Part shown: piece by piece, positions 27,512 to 37,194 of the stretch
Position numbering within the stretch: position 1 is the first letter of the stretch
How the letters are laid out: each line of letters begins with the position of its first letter
From: an uncultured Collinsella sp.
GTDB taxonomy: Bacteria; Actinomycetota; Coriobacteriia; Coriobacteriales; Coriobacteriaceae
Reading direction: 5' to 3'
DNA length: 64,000 nt
Assembly: GCA_902496455.1 (NCBI GenBank)
Contig: CABVAY010000001.1
Location: 69,094-133,093 of the forward strand
Translations under genes and position numbers: made by a program
The notes under the pieces: generated by a model
Seen by the model: the letters and a program-made list of their open reading frames with translations, nothing else
Told to the model about the DNA's origin: nothing
Database searches by the model: none

Positions 27512-27610
27512 ACACTTTTCCGGATAATTTGCCTATTGAATTTGACACTTTTCCGAAGTTTTAAGGTGCCTATTTCAACACTTTTCCGGATGAAAGCCGA
27601 ATAATCACTT
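27512..27610. repeat. Three 33-nt direct repeats
   Basis: ACACTTTTCCG occurs at 27512, 27545 and 27578, exactly 33 nt apart; weaker similarity (TGCCTATT) extends into the spacers. The 364-nt gene-free stretch 27442-27805 otherwise holds nothing I can name. The layout resembles the 23-nt array upstream of the DUF4143 ATPase gene (40236-40350), but no ATPase gene is adjacent here, so it could be the remnant of a lost unit. Confidence 0.8.
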
Positions 27611-27805
27611 GGGAACCAACGCCGTTCACGCGTCATTTCGCAGGCGGCGCTTGATTTCTGTCCGTACACGTTGATAGACTTCCTCTTGCCCGCAAGGAGC
27701 GGGCGCGTTTTATCCAGAGTCGGGGTAGAGAGTTGGCTCCACGATCCCGACGCCAACCGGCCAAGAGGCACGGTGGCCCTGCCAACATCGATGAAAGGAG
27801 TCCGT

Positions 27806-28228
27806 ATGGACAATTTCTCCGTGCGCAGTGAGCGCAACTTCCACAACCTGGCAGCCAAGCCAAAACGAATGCATCTTCTGGACGAGCCGAGCGGCTATGC
27901 CTCGGCCATGGTCAAGAACAGCCTCTCCCACCAGATGCGCTTTACCGTGCAGGTGCTCGAGGAAGAGCTCTGCGCCGCCGGCGACCCGCACGTGCTGCAG
28001 ATCAAGCTGCTCGGAGATGACCCTCGTGAGCCGTCCAGATGGATGCTCTTCGCCGACAGCGTGTGCGTTGCGGACGGATCCGGCGCCTTTGCCCGCGAGT
28101 GCTTCTGCGAGGGCGCCGAGGTGTTTTTGGATCTGTGCCACGACGCCGTCGAGGCTGCCGAGCTGCGCCAGTGGAGTCAAAGGGAGTACGAGCTGCTGAG
28201 TGCCGCGCGCGGGATTGCGAGGGTGTAG
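27806..28228 (+). CDS. Hypothetical protein, 140 aa
   Basis: No family recognised. The protein is soluble, with five cysteines, of which two are close together in ARECFCEGAEVF near residue 98, and a basic N-terminus. AAAGGAG lies 5 nt before the ATG at 27806, which fixes the start; the frame is open further upstream without another good site. It is convergent with the GmrSD-like gene and shares a terminator hairpin with it. Function unknown. Confidence 0.6.
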   Translation: MDNFSVRSERNFHNLAAKPKRMHLLDEPSGYASAMVKNSLSHQMRFTVQVLEEELCAAGDPHVLQIKLLGDDPREPSRWMLFADSVCVADGSGAFARECFCEGAEVFLDLCHDAVEAAELRQWSQREYELLSAARGIARV

Positions 28229-28260
28229 GTGGGCAGATAAGCCATCGGCAATTCCGAGAT

Positions 28261-28295
28261 GGCAAGGGCCGAGAATTAGATTCCCGGCCCTTGCC
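28261..28295. terminator. Hairpin between convergent genes
   Basis: GGCAAGGGCCG (28261-28271) pairs perfectly with CGGCCCTTGCC (28285-28295), with inner pairing GAAT/ATTC. It ends on the stop codon of the GmrSD-like gene. There is no long U-run on either side; it probably protects or ends both transcripts. Confidence 0.6.
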
Positions 28296-30418
28296 TAGCA
28301 CTGCTTTATAAGATCGAGTACCGCGGGAATGTCATCGGCATTCCGAAGGGCAACATAGGTTGGTAGGCCCGGGCCAAATCCACCCTGCGTGCGTTTGTCC
28401 TGGCATATGTCCTCTGGATCCGTTAGATCATCCACACTCTTTGCCAGGCCGACGGCAATCCAACCACCGTTGCTGGTCCTGCCTTCTAGCACGGCATGCA
28501 GTTTTCGCTTGCCCGACCTGAAGCCCACATAGTACTTGGCTATATAGGACTCCCACGAAGGGTTACCACTCAGAACGGACTCGCGTACCTCATCGAAAAG
28601 TTTCTGGTTGAGTCCGCCTTCAGCAAAAGTGGGGTGATTCTCCTGCAGAGTCCAGACAGGAGCCTCGCCAGACTCCCCGCGAGAAGGACGGTACTTGTCG
28701 ACGACATCTGCCGGAAGGTCGGGATATTTCCATATCTCACATGCCTCTTTCGCCAGCTCGTCCGCGCGCTGCCCAATCTCCGCCTCGCCCCATTTTTCAT
28801 GCGAGGCGATCGACTTGTTCAGGTGGAGCGGACTGCACTTAAGCCCCACGCCAGGAAGATTGAGCTTGTCCGAGAACGACCGGTTTGAGTACTCCTGGTT
28901 GTAGCCCGTCAGCGTTAGATTTCCCAAGTTATTGCACAGCCTGTCGTGGACGTCTTCCCAGTTCTCGCCAAGCGATTCCTTCCAGCCGTGCTCATCATCA
29001 ATCGTCTGGGGCATGACGTGCTCGATCTGGTAATCGTCAGCCGAGATGGACTCCTTCGGGTGGTGCCAGTTCTCCATGCGCTCCAGGTAATAGCGCTTTT
29101 TGGAGAAGCGGTTGTAGCAGTCACGCGTCTTAAACTCCTCGACAAAATGCTCGTCTGTCGGGAAGTACGCAGTCATACCGCTACTGTGGATAAGGAGCAT
29201 CGCCGTAACGTACTCCTCTATATCGTCCTGTTGCTCAAGATTGCGATACATGCCGGCAAAGAAATTATTTAGACCCGTGGTAAGCCTGCCGCAAACCGCC
29301 CGCCTGAACAGGAACGACTCGATAGTCTCGCAGATACGCAGAAACGCATTGCGGTCTAGCCCATTCCCCTCGTAAACCGAGTAAAGCAACATTAAGAGGG
29401 GCCTTATCTGCTTCACGTCGAGGCTTACGATTCTGCCGAACACTCGGCGTAGTCCGTCGTCCTTCTCCTTACCAAGGAACAGACTGGCGTATCTATGCGC
29501 ATACCCACGCAGCTCCTTAAGCAAGCCCTCGGTGTCACCATCGTAGTCGTCGGCGAAATAGCGCTTAAACTCGTAGTAGGCCTCGTTCTCCTTCGGCATC
29601 CTATTGGGAACTTTAAGCCACAGCCAGTACCAGATAAATGCATTGAACTCGTCCTCGCCGCCTTTTCCGAACAAGCACTCGAGTGGATGCCAATAACCCT
29701 CATAAAGCTTGGTCTGTTCGTCGTTGGGAAGCGACATTAGAACGTAGTTACGGATGAGGTCAATGGGCGTGAGCGGCTTGCCCTTGGAGTTCATGGACTC
29801 AAATATGAGCTGGGCATTATCAACGCCAGCGGTGAGCTTAGTGTCGATGACCTGCACGCGGTTTAGCCCCGCCCAAAGCCTTGCAGGGTCGAATGATTTC
29901 CCGTGCATCTTTTCATGGAAGAACGCATGGTTCTCGACAATGCGATCCGATTTTTCATCTGGCGCGGGAGACCCAGACACGATGGAGAACAGCGTCTCTT
30001 TATCGTCCTGCGAAAGCACCAGCTTGTAGCGCGCCAGACCGTTGTAGTCATCATCATTAAAGAGGTAGTTCTTCCGCAGCGCTGAGATCTTGAGGTCTCC
30101 AAGGAAGCCGGCCTTGTCGGGATTACCCTCCAGATAGTCAGCCAAGGCAGCAATCATCAACGAAAACGTCGTCATGCGCTGCTGCCCGTCAATCAGAAGC
30201 ACGCGCGAAATACTCGTGGCAGAGCTCTCGGACTCGGGGATATAGAGCATCGACCCCACGAAGTGCGATACACCATCACGACCCGCTCGCATGACGTCAT
30301 CCCAAAGCACCTCACACTCTTTTACACTCCACGAGTAAACTCGCTGGTAAACGGGAATGACGAACTGCATCTTCGCCACGCCCATAAGGTCGAGTAGATT
30401 TGCCTCGGTTGCTTTCAT
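28295..30418 (-). CDS. GmrSD-like DUF262/DUF1524 nuclease
   Basis: 707-aa protein of the type IV restriction (GmrSD) class. The N-terminal DUF262 domain has IPVYQRVYSWSVKECEVLWD and the nucleotide-binding DGQQRMTTF motif (about residue 77). The DUF1524 HNH nuclease region has DYQIEHVMPQT (about 465) and LGNLTLTGYNQEYSNRSFSD. The last 130 residues hold an extra domain (YYVGFRSGKRKLHAVLEGR) that I do not assign. Such proteins cut modified phage DNA. The gene follows hsdR by 39 nt on the same strand, so it is probably the last gene of the restriction operon. Confidence 0.88.
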   Translation of the reverse strand: MKATEANLLDLMGVAKMQFVIPVYQRVYSWSVKECEVLWDDVMRAGRDGVSHFVGSMLYIPESESSATSISRVLLIDGQQRMTTFSLMIAALADYLEGNPDKAGFLGDLKISALRKNYLFNDDDYNGLARYKLVLSQDDKETLFSIVSGSPAPDEKSDRIVENHAFFHEKMHGKSFDPARLWAGLNRVQVIDTKLTAGVDNAQLIFESMNSKGKPLTPIDLIRNYVLMSLPNDEQTKLYEGYWHPLECLFGKGGEDEFNAFIWYWLWLKVPNRMPKENEAYYEFKRYFADDYDGDTEGLLKELRGYAHRYASLFLGKEKDDGLRRVFGRIVSLDVKQIRPLLMLLYSVYEGNGLDRNAFLRICETIESFLFRRAVCGRLTTGLNNFFAGMYRNLEQQDDIEEYVTAMLLIHSSGMTAYFPTDEHFVEEFKTRDCYNRFSKKRYYLERMENWHHPKESISADDYQIEHVMPQTIDDEHGWKESLGENWEDVHDRLCNNLGNLTLTGYNQEYSNRSFSDKLNLPGVGLKCSPLHLNKSIASHEKWGEAEIGQRADELAKEACEIWKYPDLPADVVDKYRPSRGESGEAPVWTLQENHPTFAEGGLNQKLFDEVRESVLSGNPSWESYIAKYYVGFRSGKRKLHAVLEGRTSNGGWIAVGLAKSVDDLTDPEDICQDKRTQGGFGPGLPTYVALRNADDIPAVLDLIKQC

Positions 30419-30457
30419 TTGCGGTTGCCCCTTTTTCCAACATCAATCTCAGGAATC

Positions 30458-33400
30458 CTACTTGAATTTCTCAACCAGCAGCTGCCCGATGGCGCTCATC
30501 ATGGCGCGATACTTCTCACTGTCCTCAAAGAGGCTGGTAAAGGAGTCCGTGTTCTCCACATAGGCGCGGCGAGCCTCCTCATCGAACACCTTGGGCAGCA
30601 GGCTTGATTCGAAGACCTGTCTGCCGTCGCGACGGATGGTGTCGGCGACCTGCGGGTTTTCGGCGATACGCTTCCACAGCGTGTCGATAACCACACGATC
30701 TCCCTCGGTGAAGTTGCCAGCCCACTGCTCGTTGAACTTATCCACGAGCACCTGCAGCGGGTCGCGCTTCTTATCGGGCGTCACGGTCTTGGCCGCGCCA
30801 CCGGGATCGAGCACGCCGCCGCCAGGCTCAAGCGAAATGCTGCCCTCGAACTCCTGCTTGAGCTTGTAGAAGCGCATCTCGACCTTGTCGTCCACAGCCT
30901 CGACGGGGATCTTCTCGACCTTGAGGAGGTGGCGCAGATAGCTTAAATACACGTATTCCTTATGCAGGTCTCGGTCAAACATGCGCACGATCTGGGTGAT
31001 GTAGGTGTACCACTTGCAGAAGCTACGCACCTTGCGACGAACCTGATAGCGTTCATCGTCGTTCAACTCGTTATAACGCGCGACCGCCGGCTTCAAAACG
31101 GCCGCGAGCTTACCCTGCACGTTGCTCTGCGATTTACCCTTGCCATCGGTGAAGACTATCTCGGCAGCGGCCTCAATGTCAGACTCGTCATAGAGCCCGT
31201 AACCGCGAATATCGGTCTGCACCTGATAGAGGAGGTCGGTGTTAATCTGCTCGGAAAGCGACGTCTCGGTGTAGAAGCGTTCGAAAGCCTTCTGGATGTC
31301 CTCGGGCTTGTTCACGAAGTCGAGGATGTAGGTGTCCTCCTTGTCCGGGTGGATGCGGTTGACGCGGCAGAGCGTCTGGACGGCCTTCACGTCCTTGAGC
31401 TTCTTGTCCACCACCAGCGTGTGCAGCAGCGGCTCGTCAAAGCCCGTCTGGTACTTCTCGGCAACAACAAGCACGTCCCCATAGTTGTGGAACTCAGCCT
31501 TCGTTTGGCTCTCGGCGACGCGTTGTCCATCGTGGCCGACGTTGATGACCGGCTCGGTGTACTCGGGACCGTCGGGGCCGTCAGCCGGGTCGCTAATGGC
31601 GCCCGAGAACGCCACCAGCACCTCGATATCATCGTAGCCCTTCTTCTGCATGTAGCGCTTGATCTCGTGGTAGTAGCGAACCGTCGCGAGGCGCGAGGCC
31701 GTGACCACCATCATCTTGCCCTTGCCGCGGATTTTGGTGCGTGTCACATTGCGGAATGTCTCCACGATGATCTCGGCTTTCTGGCCGAGGGCATAGGGGT
31801 GCAGCTCCTTATACTTGCGGAGCAGCTTGAGCGTGGGGCTGCTCGGTACGTCGGGATTGTCGGGGACCGTGCGTGCGAGCTCGACGGCCTCCGAATAACT
31901 CACGTAGTTGGCGAGGGGGTCCATAATGAAGCCCTCCTCTATCGCCTGGCGCATCGAGTAGACGTGGAACGGGTGGAAGGACCCGTCAGGCCACTCATCG
32001 CCGAAGATCTCGAGCGTCTGTTCCTTTGGCGTAGCGGTAAAGGCAACGAAGGTCAGGTTCTTGTGACGGCCGTGGCTCGCGAGCTCGTCGGCGAGCTGGT
32101 CCTCCCAATCGGCTGCGGCGTCCTCGGCTTCCGCCTCGATCTCAGCGTACTCCTCGAGCGCGTCGCGCTTGTCGGCAAGGGCGCTCTTGAGCTTGAGCGC
32201 GCTCGTTCCCGTCTGGGACGAATGTGCCTCGTCGACGATGATGGCGAAGCGCTTACCCTTGCTCTCGACCTGCTCGTAGATCACGGGGAACTTCTGAAGG
32301 GTCGAGACGATGAGACGAGCGCCGCCGTTGATGGCGTCCCGCAGGTCGGCCGAGGTCTTGTCCTTGCCGATGGTCACGACCGAGCCGATGGCGTGATCGA
32401 AGCCCGAGATGGTCTCCTGCAGCTGGCTGTCGAGCACTCGGCGGTCGGTGACGACGACCACGGAGTCGAACAGCGGGGTGTCATCCACAAAGAGGGATGC
32501 AAGGCGATAGGCCATCCAGGCGATGCTGTTCGACTTGCCCGACCCCGCCGAATGCTGCACGAGGTAGTTCTTGCCCGTCCCGTTCGCGCGCACGTCGGCG
32601 ATGACCTTACGCACGGAGTCGAGCTGGTGGTAACGGGGGAAGATGATGCGCTCCTTCTTGCGCTTCACCTCGTTGCCGCGCGCATCGAGCTCTGTCTCTT
32701 CCTTGACCTCCAGGTGGAGGAACTTGTTGACGATATCGAGCAGGCTGTCCTTCTGCAGGGCGACCTCCCACAAGTGGCTCGTGGCATAACCGTCGGGATT
32801 CGCGGGGTTGCCGGCGCCGCCGTCGTTTCCCGCCCCGGCGGAGCCCTGGTTGAACGGCAGGAAGAAGGTCTTCGCGCCCTCCAGCTTGGTGGTCATGTAG
32901 ACATTTTCGAGATCGACGGCGAAAAAGGCCACCATGCGCGTGTTGAACTTGAGACAGCGACACCTCGGGTCGCGGTCCTCGCGCCACTGGCGCATGGCAT
33001 TCTCAACGTCTTGGCCGGTGAACTGGTCCTTGAGCTCTATGCCCACCAGGGGGATGCCGTTCACGTCCAGGACCATGTCGATGGTCTGGTTGCCCGTCTC
33101 GGCGAAGTGGAACTGGCGGATGCAGCGGCAGACGTTCTTGGCATAGCGGTCGGCGGCGCTTTCGTTAAGCCCGCTCTCCGGCTTGAAGAATACGACCTTG
33201 AAAGGAATTCCTCGGTGCTTGAAGCCGTGTTTGAGCACCGCGACCATACCCAGGCGGTCGACGGCGTCGTTGAAGACCTTGGCGAACTTCGCCGTGGAAT
33301 CGGAGTTGCACATGCGCTCGAAGCGATCCCACGCCTTGGGCTGCGTCGTCTGGATGAAGTTGACCAGGGTGGCGGCGTCGAGCGCACGGTCACGATGCTC

Positions 33401-33550
33401 CATGTAGCCGCCGCCGACCATCTGATAGGTGCCGTCCTCGACGTAGAGGAGCGAATGCCTGTCGTCGCACTTGAAGAAACCGCCCTCAGGCGAGCAGAGA
33501 AACGACTCGATGTCCTCTTCGAGGTTCTTTTCCTTTGTCTGCGCAGGCAT
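30458..33550 (-). CDS. hsdR: Type I restriction enzyme R subunit
   Basis: 1030-aa motor and nuclease subunit. The N-terminal nuclease has DVNGIPLVGIELKDQ (D...ExK, about residues 160-176). The SF2 motor has Walker A VQHSAGSGKSNSI (about 333), IIVDEAHSSQTG (about 440) and FTATPKEQTL. The C-terminal helical region contacts HsdM. Intact, with no frameshift. It begins 1 nt after the unknown 187-aa gene. Confidence 0.96.
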   Translation of the reverse strand: MPAQTKEKNLEEDIESFLCSPEGGFFKCDDRHSLLYVEDGTYQMVGGGYMEHRDRALDAATLVNFIQTTQPKAWDRFERMCNSDSTAKFAKVFNDAVDRLGMVAVLKHGFKHRGIPFKVVFFKPESGLNESAADRYAKNVCRCIRQFHFAETGNQTIDMVLDVNGIPLVGIELKDQFTGQDVENAMRQWREDRDPRCRCLKFNTRMVAFFAVDLENVYMTTKLEGAKTFFLPFNQGSAGAGNDGGAGNPANPDGYATSHLWEVALQKDSLLDIVNKFLHLEVKEETELDARGNEVKRKKERIIFPRYHQLDSVRKVIADVRANGTGKNYLVQHSAGSGKSNSIAWMAYRLASLFVDDTPLFDSVVVVTDRRVLDSQLQETISGFDHAIGSVVTIGKDKTSADLRDAINGGARLIVSTLQKFPVIYEQVESKGKRFAIIVDEAHSSQTGTSALKLKSALADKRDALEEYAEIEAEAEDAAADWEDQLADELASHGRHKNLTFVAFTATPKEQTLEIFGDEWPDGSFHPFHVYSMRQAIEEGFIMDPLANYVSYSEAVELARTVPDNPDVPSSPTLKLLRKYKELHPYALGQKAEIIVETFRNVTRTKIRGKGKMMVVTASRLATVRYYHEIKRYMQKKGYDDIEVLVAFSGAISDPADGPDGPEYTEPVINVGHDGQRVAESQTKAEFHNYGDVLVVAEKYQTGFDEPLLHTLVVDKKLKDVKAVQTLCRVNRIHPDKEDTYILDFVNKPEDIQKAFERFYTETSLSEQINTDLLYQVQTDIRGYGLYDESDIEAAAEIVFTDGKGKSQSNVQGKLAAVLKPAVARYNELNDDERYQVRRKVRSFCKWYTYITQIVRMFDRDLHKEYVYLSYLRHLLKVEKIPVEAVDDKVEMRFYKLKQEFEGSISLEPGGGVLDPGGAAKTVTPDKKRDPLQVLVDKFNEQWAGNFTEGDRVVIDTLWKRIAENPQVADTIRRDGRQVFESSLLPKVFDEEARRAYVENTDSFTSLFEDSEKYRAMMSAIGQLLVEKFK

Positions 33551-33551
33551 G

Positions 33552-34115
33552 CTACAACCTCATCTCTCTCAACTCGCGACCAAAGAGAGCGAGCCACGGA
33601 AATATGCTCTTGTTTAGCACCATGCACATCTTCGCGCGCTGCTTTTCCGTCGGTGCCGTCCTCTTGTTGAACATATCCACCATGAACTCGTAATCGTTTC
33701 GACCGTCATAACCGTTGTACCTATTGGCCGGAAAGGCGCCCCTCTCGTAAAGGAAAGCGTAGAGGCGTCGAGAAAACAGATCCCTGTTCATGCCATCGAG
33801 TCGCACGCCCGGCTTCCTCGCCTCAAGGGCTTCCAGCAGCTTGATCGCTGCCTTCCAGCCCTCAACCTCGTTCTTGAGCTCATCATTTTCAAACTTAAGG
33901 ATGCAGGTGGAGCCTATTGACGAGAGCTCTTTCCCGTTGACGGAATTTTTGATTGTGAACTCATACCTGATGCCCTCATGCCCGCAAAGACACTCTCCGG
34001 AGGTGTTCCCATTGTCATGGCACCCCACCACGTGCCATTCGGAAACGGCAATATCCCACGTTTTCGACGACGACGCCTCCAGCACGATGCCCGGAAGACG
34101 ATAGGAATCGCCCAT
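33552..34115 (-). CDS. Unknown 187-aa protein inside the type I RM operon
   Basis: Not one of the canonical hsd genes. The N-terminal half has a Cys/His-rich region (VVGCHDNGNTSGECLCGHEG) followed by RYEFTIKNSVNGKELSSIGS and TCILKF, resembling small zinc-binding proteins seen in phage and mobile regions. The C-terminal half is helical and basic. It is packed 3 nt after hsdS and 1 nt before hsdR, so it is co-translated with them and probably works with the restriction enzyme. An anti-restriction, regulatory or accessory role is possible; none is shown. Confidence 0.7.
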   Translation of the reverse strand: MGDSYRLPGIVLEASSSKTWDIAVSEWHVVGCHDNGNTSGECLCGHEGIRYEFTIKNSVNGKELSSIGSTCILKFENDELKNEVEGWKAAIKLLEALEARKPGVRLDGMNRDLFSRRLYAFLYERGAFPANRYNGYDGRNDYEFMVDMFNKRTAPTEKQRAKMCMVLNKSIFPWLALFGRELREMRL

Positions 34116-34118
34116 TGG

Positions 34119-35393
34119 CTACACCTCCCGCTTTCCGGTGACGGTCTCGTAGATGAGCGACTGCTTGTACGCTTTGAGGTCGGTGATGATAGCCTGCTTG
34201 GCGGCGATATCGGCATCGATCTGGGTGCACTTCTCGTCCAAGTAGTCCGCAATGAGACGCTGTTCGGAGAGAGGGGGCAATGGCACAAACGCCCGAGCCA
34301 ATACGTTAGCGGCAAGATTTGCGCTCGTTGCACCAATGGCAGTAGCCATGGCTTGATTGGTGGTAGATGAGCACGTAAGCGCATAGCTAAGCCACTCGGG
34401 AGCGCAGCAAATGGGTCTAGCGACAGTCAGCGAAGAAGCAACCGTGCCGCAGTTCTCCGTTCGGTTCAACGAGCATTTGCCAACGCTTCCGCGCAAACAA
34501 AAGACGACATCACCGCGCCGCAGCTTCACACCCTTAAGTGAATCGTACTTATCTTGCGAAATGTACTTCGAAAAGACGTCGGGAAGATAACGACCATTGA
34601 GGTCGCCAGACGTAATAAACGGAATTCCAGCCTCTTGAATGTCGTCGCCTGAAGGGTAGCTGTCACTTCTATCTCCGTTGAGAAATACAGCGAGACGCTT
34701 CACCATCACGAGGCCCCAGTTCGCATTCATTTTTCCTATCGCCGGGACTCCGCTTTCTTTCACTTTGAAAGCGTTACACGTACCGTAAACAATGGCTCGT
34801 TTAACCACATCGTTTTGATACGCCCTGTACTCTTCAATAGACTGCTCGGCGGTGGAGACGGCGCGGTCGATTTCGGCGCACTTATCGTCCAGGTATTCCG
34901 CGATGCGGCGCTGCTCATCGAGGGGAGGCATGGGTAGCACTTGGGCTGCAAAGTCCTCGAACTTGATTGTTTTGCCTTCGCGGATGCCCAACGTTAGTGA
35001 ATTCATATGGTCAATAAACGACGGCGACTTAAACAAGTACTTATAGAACTGATAGTCGATTGGCTTTATTGAGCGAAACGTTTGGTAAGCAGGCGAACAG
35101 ACCCCTTCGAAGTCGGAGCGCTCGAAGCCGCCCTGGAAGCTGCGCAGGCTGATTACAAAATCATTCCTGTGAACCGTACGGAATCTACTTAGGTCGGTAT
35201 CGTCCTTAACGCGAACAACACCTTCAAGCCTATCCTGAGGCCACATGCCATGCTTCTGGGTCGCTGCCAAAAGCGTAAGGTCATCGTTGCCCCTGTCGTT
35301 GGTGAGTTTAAACAGGCGCTTAGCCCTATGCAATTTCCACCTCGAGGGGACCTCGCCGAGCCACTCGACGCCGCTGTCCTTCATCTCCCGCAT
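34119..35393 (-). CDS. hsdS: Type I restriction-modification specificity subunit
   Basis: 424-aa DNA-recognition subunit with two target-recognition domains and two helical spacers. The repeated ends of the domains are PPLDEQRRIAEYLDDKCAEI and PPLSEQRLIADYLDEKCTQI, a clear internal duplication. Starts MREMKDSGVEWLGEVP. The first domain is lower in GC than its neighbours, as usual for exchangeable recognition domains. It begins 2 nt after the hsdM stop. Confidence 0.95.
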   Translation of the reverse strand: MREMKDSGVEWLGEVPSRWKLHRAKRLFKLTNDRGNDDLTLLAATQKHGMWPQDRLEGVVRVKDDTDLSRFRTVHRNDFVISLRSFQGGFERSDFEGVCSPAYQTFRSIKPIDYQFYKYLFKSPSFIDHMNSLTLGIREGKTIKFEDFAAQVLPMPPLDEQRRIAEYLDDKCAEIDRAVSTAEQSIEEYRAYQNDVVKRAIVYGTCNAFKVKESGVPAIGKMNANWGLVMVKRLAVFLNGDRSDSYPSGDDIQEAGIPFITSGDLNGRYLPDVFSKYISQDKYDSLKGVKLRRGDVVFCLRGSVGKCSLNRTENCGTVASSLTVARPICCAPEWLSYALTCSSTTNQAMATAIGATSANLAANVLARAFVPLPPLSEQRLIADYLDEKCTQIDADIAAKQAIITDLKAYKQSLIYETVTGKREV

Positions 35394-35395
35394 TG

Positions 35396-37192
35396 CTAAC
35401 GCACCTCTCCGAAGAGGGCCTTGAGGCTCTTCTCGAGCGTCTTCTCGTGCTCGAGGATGCGCTTGGCGATCTCGTCAGCTGGCTCCAGCTCGGCGTACTT
35501 GTAGAACACGCGCGTGAACGGGACAGTGTAGCCCACCTTGGTCTTCTTCTTGTCCACCCAGGCGTACTTGTTGTACGGGCGTACCTCGCGCTCGATATAG
35601 GCGTCAATGTCCTGAGTGAGCGGGATGTCCTCGGTGTCCTCCTTGGCCTTGTCCGCCTGCATTTTCCCGCGTTTGTTAAGGACGGGTTCTCCGTCCTCGT
35701 CGACGACGGGGCTCTCCACGGCAACGCGGTTGAAGCCAAACTCGACCGTCTCCATCAGGCGCGCCTCGACGGAGACCTCTAGTCCGTTGGACCCGGCGCC
35801 CGTCCAAGTGCCGTCGCGATACTCGGAGTACGCCTGGACGATAAGGTCGCGGCAGGACTTGGTGATGTCGTTCTTCTTGTCGCCAATGCCCTTGCGGCGC
35901 TTCTCGAAGCACCGGGAGGCGTCGATGAGCAGCACGTGGTCGCGATGCTCCGGTGCCTTCGCCTTGCTGAAGAGCCAAACGTAGGTGGCGATGCCGGTGT
36001 TGTAGAACGAGTCGCAGGGCAGCTGCACGATCGCGTCGAGCCAGTCGTTCTCCAACACGTATCGGCGGATGCTGTCCTCGCCGCTGCCGGGCTTGCCCTT
36101 GTAGAGCGGACTCGCGTCCTGGACAATCGCCATCACGCCGTCGTCCTTGAGCTTAGACAGGCCGTTGAGCACGAAGAGCATCTGACCATCGCCCTTGGCG
36201 GGAAGCTTCTCAACGGGGAAGCGTCCACCGCCGGCAGTCTTGAATTCCTTCTCCACCGAGGGGGCCTGAGGATTCCACGGGTCACCGAAGGGTGGATTGG
36301 AAATGCAGTAGTCGAACTTGAAGCCATCGAACTTATCGGCGGAGAGGGTATCTCCGAAGCGCATGTTGGCGTCGTCCTCGCCACGAATTAGCGCACTCGC
36401 CTTCGCGATGCCGAAAGTGAAGGGATTGAACTCCTGACCGTAGCAGGTTACACGGGCCTCGGCGTCGAGCTGGCGCAGGCGCTCCTCGGTGCAGCCGAGC
36501 ATCTGCGAGGTTCCCATGGTCTGGTCGTAGACGGTCTTCGTGATGCGGTCGCCGTCGAAGACGTGCGGGTCCGCCTGAATGAGCAGGTCGGTCATGAGGT
36601 ACACGATGTCGCGGCTCGTGAAGTGAGCGCCGGCGTCCTCGTCGTAGGACTCGGAGAAGCGCTGAATGAGGTTCTCGAAGATGTAGCCCATGTCCACAGC
36701 TTTGATCTTGTCGGGCGACATGTCGGCCTGCGGCTTGCAGAAGTCGCAGACGACCTGGTAGAGCAGCGGGGCGTCTGGGTCGGAGAGGCGTTCGATCTGG
36801 TCGGCGAACTTCATACGTGCCAAGATGTCCTGCACGTTGTCCGAGAACCCGTTGATGTAGTCCTTGAAGTTGTCCTCGATGTTCTCCGGGTCGGCCTTGA
36901 GCGTCTCGAAGGTGAACTTAGAGGTGTTGTAGAAGGGGTAGCCGGAGGCATCGCGCAAAAAGCCGTCCTTCACGGAAAAGGCTTTGTATTTCTCAGCTGC
37001 GGCGAGAACGGCATCGTGCGTGGGCTCAAGGCAGTCGTGGAAGCGTTTGATAACGGTCATAGGAAGGATGACCAGGCCGTACTCATGAGGCTTGTAGGGG
37101 CCACGCAGGGTATCGGCGGCACTCCAAATGAGAGATGCCTTCTCTTGAATATTGGCGCCAACGGCCTTGATAAGATCGTCGCTATCCGCCAC
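35396..37192 (-). CDS. hsdM: Type I restriction-modification DNA methyltransferase subunit
   Basis: 598-aa N6-adenine methyltransferase subunit. The catalytic NPPFGDPW motif is near residue 301; the S-adenosylmethionine region is degenerate (YDQTMGTSQMLGC, about 227). An N-terminal helical HsdM domain and a C-terminal domain flank it. The GTG start at 37192 lies 2 nt after the stop of the ribbon-helix-helix gene, whose last codons carry the GGAG ribosome-binding site. Confidence 0.95.
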   Translation of the reverse strand: MADSDDLIKAVGANIQEKASLIWSAADTLRGPYKPHEYGLVILPMTVIKRFHDCLEPTHDAVLAAAEKYKAFSVKDGFLRDASGYPFYNTSKFTFETLKADPENIEDNFKDYINGFSDNVQDILARMKFADQIERLSDPDAPLLYQVVCDFCKPQADMSPDKIKAVDMGYIFENLIQRFSESYDEDAGAHFTSRDIVYLMTDLLIQADPHVFDGDRITKTVYDQTMGTSQMLGCTEERLRQLDAEARVTCYGQEFNPFTFGIAKASALIRGEDDANMRFGDTLSADKFDGFKFDYCISNPPFGDPWNPQAPSVEKEFKTAGGGRFPVEKLPAKGDGQMLFVLNGLSKLKDDGVMAIVQDASPLYKGKPGSGEDSIRRYVLENDWLDAIVQLPCDSFYNTGIATYVWLFSKAKAPEHRDHVLLIDASRCFEKRRKGIGDKKNDITKSCRDLIVQAYSEYRDGTWTGAGSNGLEVSVEARLMETVEFGFNRVAVESPVVDEDGEPVLNKRGKMQADKAKEDTEDIPLTQDIDAYIEREVRPYNKYAWVDKKKTKVGYTVPFTRVFYKYAELEPADEIAKRILEHEKTLEKSLKALFGEVR

Positions 37193-37194
37193 TG

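Noticed and set aside
30962..33670. Plus-strand open frame of 902 codons
   Set aside because: Antisense to hsdR, whose motifs are intact in the other strand.
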